The notes under the pieces: generated by a model
Told to the model about the DNA's origin: nothing
Seen by the model: the letters and a program-made list of their open reading frames with translations, nothing else
Databases searched by the model: none
In this document: positions 27,168-35,813 of the stretch, piece by piece
Position numbering within the stretch: the first letter of the stretch is position 1
How the letters are laid out: each line of letters opens with the position of its first letter
NCBI RefSeq assembly: GCF_004364435.1
Contig: NZ_SOCT01000014.1
Location: 1 to 64,000 of the forward strand
Length of the DNA stretch: 64,000 bases
Direction of reading: 5' to 3'
From: Pseudomonas sp. LP_7_YM
GTDB lineage: Bacteria > Pseudomonadota > Gammaproteobacteria > Pseudomonadales > Pseudomonadaceae
Made by a program: the position numbers and the translations under genes

Positions 27168-27190
27168 CCTCATGCCAAATCGGCATGAGG
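27168..27190. promoter_or_regulatory. Perfect 9-bp dyad upstream of gltP
   Basis: CCTCATGCC (27168-27176) and GGCATGAGG (27182-27190) with a 5-base spacer lie about 200 bases before gltP. Could be an operator or a short terminator-like hairpin; no T-tract follows. Confidence 0.45.
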
Positions 27191-27396
27191 CAAATCAAAG
27201 ACTTCGATTAAATTGCCACGAAACGTAACATTCGCGCGAATAAATATATGCTGAGGAGTGGCTAAAACGTCGCCTATGGCGAGGAGGAGAAGGCTGAGAG
27301 GACGCAAGTGACAAAATGGTCACATAACGCCAAACCGTCATTCGAAAAGTGGGTTTCTCGATATACGGTCGAAAAGGGGGATGGGGTGCATAGCTC

Positions 27397-27459
27397 GCTT
27401 GCGCATCGCAAGCCCAAGTCTGATGCCTGTATGAGAGGCGATGTGACGATGGGCTTGCG
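27397..27459 (+). repeat. Nested, mutually exclusive hairpin arms in a gene-free interval
   Basis: GCTTGCG (27397-27403) pairs with CGCAAGC (27407-27413); the same right arm, extended to CGCAAGCCCA (27407-27416), also pairs perfectly with TGGGCTTGCG (27450-27459). The interval 27191-27625 has no convincing gene on either strand. It could belong to an unannotated small RNA. Confidence 0.4.
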
Positions 27460-27625
27460 TTACGGCTGCCTGACCCGGCCCACGAATGGGAGTACTCCCT
27501 GTACACCTGGCGCGCTGCAACCACTCCTTTGATCAGAACACGCCAGCCCCTTGGTCACGCGCAACCCTCCTCGAGCTGCGCGACTTCAGGAAAACCCAAT
27601 GAAATTCGGTCTTCCGTCATTTGAA

Positions 27626-28093
27626 TCAGTACCAGTTAGGATCTTTCTTTAGTTGTTCTTTCAGAAGGCCTTGCATGCCTTCGTCAGGATTACCAAGGAA
27701 GCGATAGTCTGCGTGGCGCGTCGGCGATTTGTCCGTCGGCAAGCCTGCAGGCACTTCAACCAACATGGCATACGCATGGGCTTTGTTCAGGCTGAACGCG
27801 ACGATGAGCCGTTTGTTGATGCACGTGTCCTGGGTTTCGCAAAGAGGCCCTACCAGGTATTTGTCACCATCCTCGGTCACCGCATTCATCTGCTCCGACG
27901 AGCCGGACAGATTGATCACCCAATCGGGCAAGCGCTCTTCTTTCTTGACCACTGCCGACCAAGTCTGGCGATACTCCGGATCGGAACTCAATAACTCGCT
28001 GACCCGCGACTGTCCGTCGTTCGCTGCCATCACAGAGGCGCTGGCGCTCGTCAAGAGCGCCAGGGTCAGGGCATAAAAATGCTTGCCAACCAT
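27626..28093 (-). CDS. ivy: Inhibitor of vertebrate lysozyme (Ivy) family protein
   Basis: A 155-residue secreted protein with signal peptide ending near residue 23 (ASVMA). The pattern LPDWV near 55-59, the paired cysteines C85 and C91, KRLIVAFS just after, and FLGNPDEGMQGLLKEQLKKDP near the end line up with Ivy of E. coli, a periplasmic inhibitor of C-type lysozymes. The inhibitory loop differs: five residues (ETQDT) between the cysteines instead of KPHD. It starts five bases after the DUF1328 stop, forming an operon. P. aeruginosa has an Ivy paralogue (PA5481) at the same place. Confidence 0.8.
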   Translation of the reverse strand: MVGKHFYALTLALLTSASASVMAANDGQSRVSELLSSDPEYRQTWSAVVKKEERLPDWVINLSGSSEQMNAVTEDGDKYLVGPLCETQDTCINKRLIVAFSLNKAHAYAMLVEVPAGLPTDKSPTRHADYRFLGNPDEGMQGLLKEQLKKDPNWY

Positions 28094-28098
28094 GATGT

Positions 28099-28263
28099 TC
28101 AGCCTCGACCGCGACGACCGAAGAAGAACGACACGACGAACATTACCAGGAAGACGACAAAGAGAATCTTGGCGATACCTGTGGCGGTGCCTGCGATACC
28201 ACCGAAGCCTAGAACTGCTGCGACGATAGCGATGATCAGAAATGTAATAGCCCAGCTCAACAT
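28099..28263 (-). CDS. DUF1328 (YtjA-like) small membrane protein
   Basis: A 54-residue protein too short for most gene callers' long-frame filter. It begins [20 protein letters not shown] and ends FFFGRRGRG: two membrane helices separated by [13 protein letters not shown], the standard DUF1328 layout. AAGGAGAGTCACC gives a strong ribosome site (28264-28276). It heads a two-gene operon with ivy. In enterobacteria and pseudomonads such proteins are stress-induced; exact role unknown. Confidence 0.9.
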
Positions 28264-28357
28264 GGTGACTCTCCTTACTGTTTTTTAATTTTTAACTACA
28301 GCCACGTGTCGAATTCGACCCCTTGGCGTAGATCGCGTCTCTGCCATCACCCGATGC

Positions 28358-28642
28358 TCAGAAAACCCAACTCTGCTGATGCGGTGCCTGCTCAACGGCA
28401 TCGGTTGCGTCTTCAACCGGTTGTAGACTCAAACCGACATCCGTGGCCTTCAACGCGCTTGCCTTGGCAAAAGTTGCGGAATGGCTGTAGATGCGCTGAA
28501 TGTGCGTAATCTGCCTGCTTTGATTCCAGTGAGCGAACTGCTGAACGACGATCAGCGTGATCATCAACGCCAGACTCGCGAACAAACCTTGCTGCAAATG
28601 CAGAGGAGAGATACGCAGTGCAGCAAGACGTTGAGTGTTCAT
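28358..28642 (-). CDS. Hypothetical single-pass membrane protein
   Basis: A 94-residue protein with one hydrophobic segment (about residues 19-36, GLFASLALMITLIVVQQF) followed by a soluble tail. No family recognised. The base ahead of the ATG contains AGCTTGCTGA, a weak ribosome site. It lies in the same direction between the BON-domain gene and the DUF1328-ivy operon, where P. aeruginosa has a similar-sized hypothetical gene. Likely real on position and membrane segment. Confidence 0.55.
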   Translation of the reverse strand: MNTQRLAALRISPLHLQQGLFASLALMITLIVVQQFAHWNQSRQITHIQRIYSHSATFAKASALKATDVGLSLQPVEDATDAVEQAPHQQSWVF

Positions 28643-28877
28643 TCAGCAAGCTCCGGGCAATCTTGTCGGTCGACGGTTCAGACCGTTGTTACCTCAGATG
28701 TTGCAGCCTGTGTGCCAGGTTTTTTATTGGAGAAAAACCTTTAATAATCAATAGGTTAACCTGAACCGAAAGATGAGTCTTACACGCAAGCTGCACGATT
28801 GAGCGTTTGGCACCGTGCGTATTGCACGAAGGGAGATGAACAGCTGTCGCGGGCGCCGCGCATACCGCAGACGTAAA

Positions 28878-28894
28878 GGTCCTCACACAGGACC
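28878..28894 (-). terminator. Weak hairpin after the BON-domain gene
   Basis: GGTCCT and AGGACC form a 6-bp stem with a 5-base loop, followed on the minus strand by TTTACG, 34 bases after the BON gene stop. The gap 28643-28927 otherwise holds no recognised gene. Confidence 0.5.
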
Positions 28895-28927
28895 CTTAAC
28901 ATCAGGAGGTGTAGCTCTATCTGTTCG

Positions 28928-29782
28928 TCACCCTGCGCTTCGGGTCATGACTCGCAAAGCATCGGCATCCACGCCTTTTACGCCTCGAATATTCCGAGCG
29001 ATTTCCACCGCCAGTTCCTTCTCGGCGTAATTGGCGACAACGCCATCGAGGCTAACGACCCCGCTCTTGGTTTCGACTTTTATATTCAGGCCGTCAAGAT
29101 TACGGCTGTAGATAAGACAGGATTTGACCTTGCTGGTAATCCAGGCATCGCTGAACTCCTCACGCACACTGTCCGCTTGCGCCGCGTTCTGCTCCTTGAT
29201 GGTCTGAGTGTCGCGAGCGCTGAGGCTGATCAGGTTATTGACGTCAGTCACGCCATCGGTATTGCTCGCCAGGCTGCCGGCCAGCTGCTTGGCCTGGGCG
29301 TCTTTCGCCTGGCCCTTCAACGTCACTACGCCGCGCGCAGCGGTTACATCGATGTTCAGACCTTCGGTAACGCTGTTCCAGAGCAATTTGGATTTGATGG
29401 TCGCGATGAGCGTTGCGTCGTCGAATCGCTGCGCCATATTGGGCTTGGTGCCGGGTTCGGTAGCGACTTGAGGGTCAATCTGCAACTGGTTATCGACCTT
29501 GGTGATGCCTTGGATATCACCGGCGATTTGTGTCGCCAGATCCTTGTCGACCTCATTTTCCACCGTGCCGTTAAGCGTGGCCGTACCTTGCTCGACCTTC
29601 ACGCCAATGTTGAATGGACTCAAATGGCGATTGAGCGCGAATGCTGTCCATATCGAACCTTCCTGGCGCGCCTGGGCCAACTGCGTCTGTAAATCCCCCT
29701 CGGCCGCCTGAGCAACAACGGGCGTTAACCCCAACAGACCAGCGGTGGCTACAGCCAGAGTGATTTTCTTCAGCGGGTGCAT
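28928..29782 (-). CDS. Periplasmic triple BON-domain protein (OsmY-like)
   Basis: A 284-residue protein with a signal peptide (MHPLKKITLAVATAGLLGL..., ending VVAQA near 25) and three BON domains, roughly residues 40-110, 115-185 and 205-280, each with the GxVxLxGxVxN pattern (GTATLNGTVEN, GVVTLKGQAKD, GVVSLDGVVAN). BON proteins bind membranes and protect against osmotic and envelope stress. The ATG at 29782 with GGAG upstream is chosen over longer in-frame starts lacking a signal peptide. A possible sigma-22 promoter lies upstream. Confidence 0.88.
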   Translation of the reverse strand: MHPLKKITLAVATAGLLGLTPVVAQAAEGDLQTQLAQARQEGSIWTAFALNRHLSPFNIGVKVEQGTATLNGTVENEVDKDLATQIAGDIQGITKVDNQLQIDPQVATEPGTKPNMAQRFDDATLIATIKSKLLWNSVTEGLNIDVTAARGVVTLKGQAKDAQAKQLAGSLASNTDGVTDVNNLISLSARDTQTIKEQNAAQADSVREEFSDAWITSKVKSCLIYSRNLDGLNIKVETKSGVVSLDGVVANYAEKELAVEIARNIRGVKGVDADALRVMTRSAG

Positions 29783-29817
29783 GGCAAGTCTCCAGACAGT
29801 TACAAAAGGACTACTGC

Positions 29818-29844
29818 AGAGACTTTTCATTTGTTCGGATGTTC
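29818..29844 (-). promoter_or_regulatory. Possible sigma-22 (AlgU) promoter of the BON gene
   Basis: GAACAT (29839-29844) and TCTCT (29818-29822) are separated by 16 bases on the minus strand, against a consensus of GAACTT-N16/17-TCTGA. The -35 differs at one base, the -10 at two. Confidence 0.4.
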
Positions 29845-30045
29845 TGTCTGGCCGGCACTTTCTGAAAGCTGTTTTCAATCCCCATGCCAGGCAGATGTTA
29901 GAAGAAAAAGGCACAGATCAAGGAGTTACCTGATTTTTTCTCAGACAGGTACCATGCAACTCGCCGAATCAATCAGAATGGACCATGCAACTTGCCCGAT
30001 TTTTCCGGGACTAACCAAGATCATTCATTTAGGAGCGTAGGAAAA

Positions 30046-31392
30046 ATGGAAGCAGCCACTGAGAATCAGGGCCGTATTCTGCTTGTGGACGATGAGTCCG
30101 CCATCCTTCGCACCTTCCGTTATTGCCTGGAAGATGAAGGCTACAACGTCGCCACGGCCAACAGCGCTGCGCAGGCTGAAGCGTTGCTGCAACGGCAGGT
30201 GTTCGACGTTTGCTTTCTGGATCTGCGTCTTGGGGAAGACAACGGTCTGGACGTGTTGGCGCAGATGCGCATTCAAGCACCCTGGATGCGCGTGGTTATC
30301 GTCACCGCGCACTCGGCGGTCGACACCGCAGTAGACGCCATTCAGGCGGGCGCCGCTGACTATCTGGTCAAACCGTGCAGTCCCGACCAATTGCGTCTGG
30401 CAACCGCCAAACAGCTGGAAGTCCGTCAACTGTCGGCGCGCCTCGAAGCACTGGAAGGCGAAGTACGCAAGCCCAAGGACGGCCTCGATTCCCACAGCCC
30501 GTCGATGATGGCGATTCTGGAGACGGCACGTCAGGTGGCCAACACCGATGCCAATATTCTGATCCTTGGCGAATCAGGCACCGGTAAAGGCGAGCTTGCC
30601 CGGGCCATTCACGGCTGGAGCAAGCGTGCGAAAAAAGCCTGCGTCACCATCAACTGCCCGTCGCTGACGGCGGAATTGATGGAAAGCGAGCTGTTCGGCC
30701 ACAGTCGCGGCGCGTTCACCGGTGCCAGCGAAAGTACCCTTGGCCGGGTCAATCAGGCCGATGGCGGTACTTTGTTTCTCGACGAAATCGGTGATTTCCC
30801 GCTGACCTTGCAGCCCAAGCTGCTGCGCTTTATCCAGGACAAGGAATATGAGCGCGTCGGGGATCCGGTGACGCGCCGCGCTGACGTGCGCATCCTGGCA
30901 GCCACCAATCTGAATCTGGAAGACATGGTCCGTGACGGGCGCTTTCGCGAAGATCTGCTTTATCGTCTGAACGTCATCACGCTGCATTTGCCACCGTTGC
31001 GCGAACGCGGCGAGGACATCCTGACCTTGGCAGATCGTTTCCTGGCCCGCTTCGTCAAAGAGTATGGCCGTCCCGCCCGGGGCTTCAGCGAAGAGGCACG
31101 TAGCGCGCTGATCAACTACCGCTGGCCTGGCAACATTCGAGAACTGCGTAACGTCGTCGAACGGGCGAGCATTATCTGCCCGCAGGAAAAAGTCGAAGTC
31201 AGCCATCTGGGAATGGGCGAGCAGCCGACCAACAACGCCCCGCGCGTAGGCGCGGCGCTGAGTCTGGACGAACTGGAAAAAGCCCACATCGGGGCGGTGC
31301 TCGCCACCAGTGACACCCTCGATCAGGCCGCACGAACGTTGGGCATCGATGCCTCGACGTTGTACCGCAAACGCAAGCAGTACAACCTGTGA
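30046..31392 (+). CDS. algB: Sigma-54-dependent response regulator AlgB
   Basis: A 448-residue NtrC-family regulator controlling alginate genes with its kinase KinB. The receiver domain (1-125) has D59 as the phospho-acceptor (VCFLDLRLG). The AAA+ domain has Walker A GESGTGKGE and the sigma-54-contact motif GAFTGA. The C-terminal Fis-type helix-turn-helix reads LDQAARTLGIDASTLYRKRK. The ATG at 30046 has AGGA just upstream. kinB starts 10 bases after the stop. Confidence 0.96.
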   Translation: MEAATENQGRILLVDDESAILRTFRYCLEDEGYNVATANSAAQAEALLQRQVFDVCFLDLRLGEDNGLDVLAQMRIQAPWMRVVIVTAHSAVDTAVDAIQAGAADYLVKPCSPDQLRLATAKQLEVRQLSARLEALEGEVRKPKDGLDSHSPSMMAILETARQVANTDANILILGESGTGKGELARAIHGWSKRAKKACVTINCPSLTAELMESELFGHSRGAFTGASESTLGRVNQADGGTLFLDEIGDFPLTLQPKLLRFIQDKEYERVGDPVTRRADVRILAATNLNLEDMVRDGRFREDLLYRLNVITLHLPPLRERGEDILTLADRFLARFVKEYGRPARGFSEEARSALINYRWPGNIRELRNVVERASIICPQEKVEVSHLGMGEQPTNNAPRVGAALSLDELEKAHIGAVLATSDTLDQAARTLGIDASTLYRKRKQYNL

Positions 31393-31402
31393 CAGGACGC
31401 CC

Positions 31403-33190
31403 ATGAAGCTCGCGATGAAGTTGCACACCCGACTGTTCCTCAGCATCTCGGCGCTGATAACGGTTGCGTTGCTGGGCCTGCTACTGGGGCTGGTCAGCGT
31501 CATGCAGATGGCCAAATCGCAGGAGGACTTGATCCGCCACAACTTCATCACGCTCGATATTGGCCTCAAACTTCGGCAGAACCTGGGTGACCAGTTGGTG
31601 ATGCTGCTCAGGGACAAGCCCGATGAGGCCGCGCTGAAACAACATCAGGAAGAGTTTCATACGCTGCTCGACAAGGGCATTGATCATGACCAGCAAACCA
31701 ATACCCCCAGCGGCTTTGAAAAGGCGCGGGCGGATTACGAGCAGTTCCTCGACTCCCTCAAAGCAACGAACGATTCCGCCGACGCGATAAACGACGATAA
31801 AGCCGTTATCTCATCCTTCAACTCACTGCGTAACGGGTTGCTCGACGCCCATCGTCAGGCGCTGGAGAACATCAGCCACGCCGAAAGCGCTTCGCGCAGC
31901 CGTGCGCTCTGGGTTGCCGCGCTGCTGGGGCTGGTCGGGCTCGCCGTGCTGGCAATCGGCTTTGTAACGGCTCACGGCATCGCCCGGCGCTTTGGCGCGC
32001 CGATCGAAGCATTGGCAAAGGCTGCTGATAATATCGGGCGCGGCAATTTTGAGGTCACACTGCCGATTTCCTCCGCTACCGAGATGAATCAGCTGACCCG
32101 CCGCTTCGGCATCATGGCTGAGGCTCTGCGTCAGCATCAGGTGACCAACGTCGATGAGCTGCTCGCCGGTCAGCAGCGCCTGCAAGCAGTGCTCGACAGC
32201 ATCGACGATGGTCTTCTGATGATCGACCGCCAAGGGCGGCTGGAGCACTTAAACCCTGTTGCGCAGCGGCAGCTGGGCTGGGAAGAAGGGCGGCTGGGTC
32301 AAGGACTCGGCGAGGCCTTGCAGCGTCCGGAACTGGATGAGCAGCTTTATCTGGTCTTGCGTGGCGGGACTCTGGAGCGCGCTCCGGAAGACTTGTCTAT
32401 CGAGATCGACGGCGAAACCCGCCTGTTGACCTACAGCCTGACGCCCGTCAGCCATACCAAAGGTCATATTCTGGGTGCGGTGATGGTGCTGCATGACGTC
32501 ACCGAGCAACGCGCTTTCGAACGGGTCCGTAGCGAATTCGTCTTGCGCGCTTCTCACGAGCTGCGTACGCCAGTGACGGGCATGCACATGGCTTTCGGCC
32601 TGTTGCAGGAGCGTTTGCACTTCCCTCCGGAGTCCCGCGAAACGGACCTGCTGCAGACCGTTAACGAAGAAATGCAGCGCCTGATGCAGTTGATTAACGA
32701 CCTGCTGAACTTCTCCCGCTATCAGAACGGTCTGCAGAAACTGACCCTCGCGCCGTGCGACGTCAACGACCTGCTGCACGAAGCGCGTGAGCGTTTTGCC
32801 GAGTCGGCACAAGAGCAGGAGGTAACGGTGCTGCTGGAGATGCAGGAGCCACTGCCACGCCTGCAAGCGGACAAGACTCAACTGGAACGCGTGCTGGATA
32901 ACCTGCTGGACAACGCCATACGCCATACCCCTCGGTCCGGGCTCATTCGACTGCAGGCGCGTCGACATGGCGAGCGGTTGATCATCAGCGTTGAAGACAA
33001 CGGCGAAGGCATTGCCTACGGCCAGCAGGCGCGGATTTTCGAACCCTTTGTCCAGGTCGGCCGCAAGAAAGGCGGCGCGGGTCTGGGATTGGCCTTATGC
33101 AAAGAGATCGTGCAACTGCACGGCGGGCGCATGGGCGTGTATTCAAGACCGGGACAGGGCACCCAGTTCTACATGGCGTTGCCGTTGTAA
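31403..33190 (+). CDS. kinB: Sensor kinase/phosphatase KinB
   Basis: A 595-residue histidine kinase that controls AlgB. Two membrane helices (about 10-33 and 168-190) flank a periplasmic helical sensor; a HAMP domain (about 190-245) and a PAS domain (about 250-360) follow. H385 lies in the motif ASHELRTPVTG; VLDNLLDNAIRHTP is the N box, VEDNGEGI the G1 box and GGAGLGLALCK the G2 box. The phospho-site number equals that reported in P. aeruginosa KinB. Confidence 0.96.
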   Translation: MKLAMKLHTRLFLSISALITVALLGLLLGLVSVMQMAKSQEDLIRHNFITLDIGLKLRQNLGDQLVMLLRDKPDEAALKQHQEEFHTLLDKGIDHDQQTNTPSGFEKARADYEQFLDSLKATNDSADAINDDKAVISSFNSLRNGLLDAHRQALENISHAESASRSRALWVAALLGLVGLAVLAIGFVTAHGIARRFGAPIEALAKAADNIGRGNFEVTLPISSATEMNQLTRRFGIMAEALRQHQVTNVDELLAGQQRLQAVLDSIDDGLLMIDRQGRLEHLNPVAQRQLGWEEGRLGQGLGEALQRPELDEQLYLVLRGGTLERAPEDLSIEIDGETRLLTYSLTPVSHTKGHILGAVMVLHDVTEQRAFERVRSEFVLRASHELRTPVTGMHMAFGLLQERLHFPPESRETDLLQTVNEEMQRLMQLINDLLNFSRYQNGLQKLTLAPCDVNDLLHEARERFAESAQEQEVTVLLEMQEPLPRLQADKTQLERVLDNLLDNAIRHTPRSGLIRLQARRHGERLIISVEDNGEGIAYGQQARIFEPFVQVGRKKGGAGLGLALCKEIVQLHGGRMGVYSRPGQGTQFYMALPL

Positions 33191-33230
33191 AAGGCCGCAT
33201 AGGGAGGCTGCAGACCTATTTCAGGCCTGC

Positions 33231-34856
33231 TCAGGCTACATCCTCGGCCCTTCGCCCTGCGGTGCGCCGTCCGCCTGTAACAAGTTCGGTGAATTTCGCA
33301 GCGGTCAGCGGTCGGGCGAAGAGCCAGCCCTGGCCGTAGATAACACCCTCGCTTTTTAGCAACAAGGCTTGAGATTCGAATTCGATGCCCTCGGCGATCA
33401 CCTTTAATTGCAGCGCGTGGGCCATGCGAATGATGTGCGGCGCCACACCGCTGCTGGCCGCGTCATGCCCCAGCGCATCGATGAAGGCCTTATCGATCTT
33501 CAGACAGTCCACCGGCAGCGTCTGCAGATACGCCAGACTGCAATAACCCGTCCCGAAATCGTCGATCAACACCTGATGCCCTCTGTCACGCAAGGCCTGC
33601 AGGTGGTTGCGCGCGACGATGACGTCAACCATCCCGCGCTCGGTCACTTCAAAGGCAATCTGCCGAGGCGCTACGCGATGCAAGGCGAGCAGTTTCGCGG
33701 TGACACGGCCGATGCGCGGCGCCATCACATCGCAGGCCGCGAGATTGACCGAAACATACAGATGCGGATTGGCGCGCAGCAAGTGACCTAGCTGCTCCAG
33801 CAACTGCTGCAGGACGAAATCGGTAATTTGCCGAATCTGGCCGGTGTTCTCGGCGAGCGGAATGAACAGGTCAGGGCTGGTCAGCGTACCGTCGGGCCGG
33901 CGCCAGCGAACCAGAGCCTCAGCGCCCACGCACAAGCGGGTATTGAGGTCAAAAATGGGTTGATACAGCACCTTCAGCTCACCCCGACGCAGGGCGCCTT
34001 GCAGTTCGCCACCCAGCGACTGCCGCTGACGAACAAGTTGCAGCACCAGCAGACCTATACAGAACGACACCAGGACACTGGCCGGGAGCAGCAGCCACCA
34101 GGCGCCCGTGATTTTCTGCTGCAAGCCACTGCGCGGCGTAATCAGCACCAACTGATATTCCGGGCTCTGTGTAGGCATCCGGTAAATCAGCTTGTCCTGC
34201 GTGGTCATCAGCGTTTCTGCGGATGTCAGGGTCCAGTCTCGCGTCGGGGGCCAGGTTTGCGTCGGGCCCAGGACCGGCACCGCCTTCCTGCCTTGATCCA
34301 GCACCACCACCAGGCTCCCGCCCGGCGGCAAGTCCACCACATCGGTGAGATGACCACGGGAAGTCGACACGCGGAAGTCGCCGCGCCCGAGCACTAGGGA
34401 CGCGAGGTTGTCATCGGGTTGAGTCGAGGTGTTGAGCCAATAATCGTAAATCGGCCCACGGATGTCCGGCGCTCGCGGCTCGCCGATCATGCTTCGACGC
34501 TGCAGTGTCCAGCTGGAGCAGGACGGTGGGGCGCCCAAGTAGGCGGCTTCATAAATGAAGCGATAACGCGAGTTGACCTGGCGCAACTGCTCAATCATCT
34601 GTGGGCTGCAGCCGCGCAACGGCTGCGCTTCAAGCTGGTCAAGACCGGCACGCAACTGGTTGAACAGCTGCTCCAGACGCACTAGAAACCGCTCACCCTG
34701 AGCATTCATCTGGGCACTTTCTTCCTGCCGCGCCTGATGCATCGCCAACCCGAAACTACCAGCCAGCAGTACGACGATACTGAGCACCATCGCCAGCAGA
34801 GCCAAGAGCGAAGGGCGATAAAGAACTGAGCGCAGCTGCGATGGAGCCGTGAACAT
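33231..34856 (-). CDS. CSS-motif EAL-domain c-di-GMP phosphodiesterase
   Basis: A 541-residue inner-membrane enzyme. Membrane helices at about 15-38 and 251-275 enclose a periplasmic CSS domain with C113-S-S (PSCSSW) and another cysteine at about 83, the redox-sensing layout regulated by DsbA/DsbB in relatives. The EAL domain is complete: E313-A-L-V-R, FEVTERG, IDDFGTGYCSLAYL, KIDKAFI and AEGIE, so hydrolysis of c-di-GMP to pGpG is expected. A longer in-frame start (34907) lacks support. Convergent with kinB. Confidence 0.92.
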   Translation of the reverse strand: MFTAPSQLRSVLYRPSLLALLAMVLSIVVLLAGSFGLAMHQARQEESAQMNAQGERFLVRLEQLFNQLRAGLDQLEAQPLRGCSPQMIEQLRQVNSRYRFIYEAAYLGAPPSCSSWTLQRRSMIGEPRAPDIRGPIYDYWLNTSTQPDDNLASLVLGRGDFRVSTSRGHLTDVVDLPPGGSLVVVLDQGRKAVPVLGPTQTWPPTRDWTLTSAETLMTTQDKLIYRMPTQSPEYQLVLITPRSGLQQKITGAWWLLLPASVLVSFCIGLLVLQLVRQRQSLGGELQGALRRGELKVLYQPIFDLNTRLCVGAEALVRWRRPDGTLTSPDLFIPLAENTGQIRQITDFVLQQLLEQLGHLLRANPHLYVSVNLAACDVMAPRIGRVTAKLLALHRVAPRQIAFEVTERGMVDVIVARNHLQALRDRGHQVLIDDFGTGYCSLAYLQTLPVDCLKIDKAFIDALGHDAASSGVAPHIIRMAHALQLKVIAEGIEFESQALLLKSEGVIYGQGWLFARPLTAAKFTELVTGGRRTAGRRAEDVA

Positions 34857-34937
34857 GGACCAATATCCAGGTGAATGCCAATGAGGTATAGCAATAAGCG
34901 CGAACATAGCCCGTCAAAAAATACGACTAAGGATAAT

Positions 34938-35714
34938 TCAGTGCTTGCGGTTGAGTACCTGAAGAATAGCTGCGCTCTGTACATCGGGCTCGCCGTCGAA
35001 TTTCTGTGCGCGATAGTGCATCTGGAATGCCGCCAGAACATGCCGCGTGGCGATGTCCCACTCACCCGTTTGCGGCGTCGAATAACCCAGAAGCGCCAGT
35101 TGCTGCTGAAACCACGTTGCACTGAGCACTATGCCCATCATTTGCGACTGCTGCTGTACAACCTGGCGCTCGTCCGGCCAGATACCCAACCCTTCCTGCG
35201 CCAACCGCTTCCAAGGGAAAAGCGGACCCGGATCGAGCTTGCGCAACGGAGCAATATCGCTATGACCGATTACGTGGCGTGGGTCGAGCTTGTTACGTTT
35301 GACGATATCTTTGAGCAGCGTAATCAGCGCCTTGATCTGCGCCTCGCTGTAGGGATACCAGAGCCGGCCGGTCGGCGTATCGTGGTATCCCGGGTTAACG
35401 ATCTCGATACCGATGCTGCTGGAGTTGAGCCAAGTGCGCCCCTCCCACTCGCTGTCCCCGGCGTGCCAGGCGCGCTGGGATTCATCCACGAGTTTGTAAA
35501 TGGTTGCCGGACCGTCACCAATCAAATAATGCGAGCTCACTTCGCCGTGGGTAAGCAACGCCAAGGAGCGCTCAAGGGACGCCGAGGTGTAATGCACCAC
35601 CACGAACTGCGCGCGGCTGTCGTAATTGACGGAAGGGTGGCTGGTATCCAGCGCAGGTCCGCTGGAACAGGCTGTCAGCAAAAGGATGAGGCAAAGCGCG
35701 TAGTAAGGCTTCAT
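34938..35714 (-). CDS. ampDh2: Outer-membrane N-acetyl-anhydromuramyl-L-alanine amidase AmpDh2
   Basis: A 258-residue lipoprotein (lipobox LTAC, Cys16) with a zinc amidase_2 domain (about 35-175; ligands in FVVVHYT, HVIGHSDI and DPGPLFPW) and a C-terminal peptidoglycan-binding domain (about 195-255). It cleaves the peptide from (anhydro)muramyl residues in cell-wall turnover and influences AmpC induction. Its place beside algB-kinB is that of PA5485. Confidence 0.93.
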   Translation of the reverse strand: MKPYYALCLILLLTACSSGPALDTSHPSVNYDSRAQFVVVHYTSASLERSLALLTHGEVSSHYLIGDGPATIYKLVDESQRAWHAGDSEWEGRTWLNSSSIGIEIVNPGYHDTPTGRLWYPYSEAQIKALITLLKDIVKRNKLDPRHVIGHSDIAPLRKLDPGPLFPWKRLAQEGLGIWPDERQVVQQQSQMMGIVLSATWFQQQLALLGYSTPQTGEWDIATRHVLAAFQMHYRAQKFDGEPDVQSAAILQVLNRKH

Positions 35715-35813
35715 AAGCGGCAGAATACATAGCTAAATAATGCAACAGTGTAACGTAGTGCCAGCGTGGCGCTCAAAATTACCACCCGATCTGGTTACAC
35801 GTTACAACCGTCA

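Noticed and set aside
27195..27524. 109-residue frame on the minus strand between ivy and gltP
   Set aside because: Composition rich in Ser, Arg and His, no ribosome site, no family; treated as chance.
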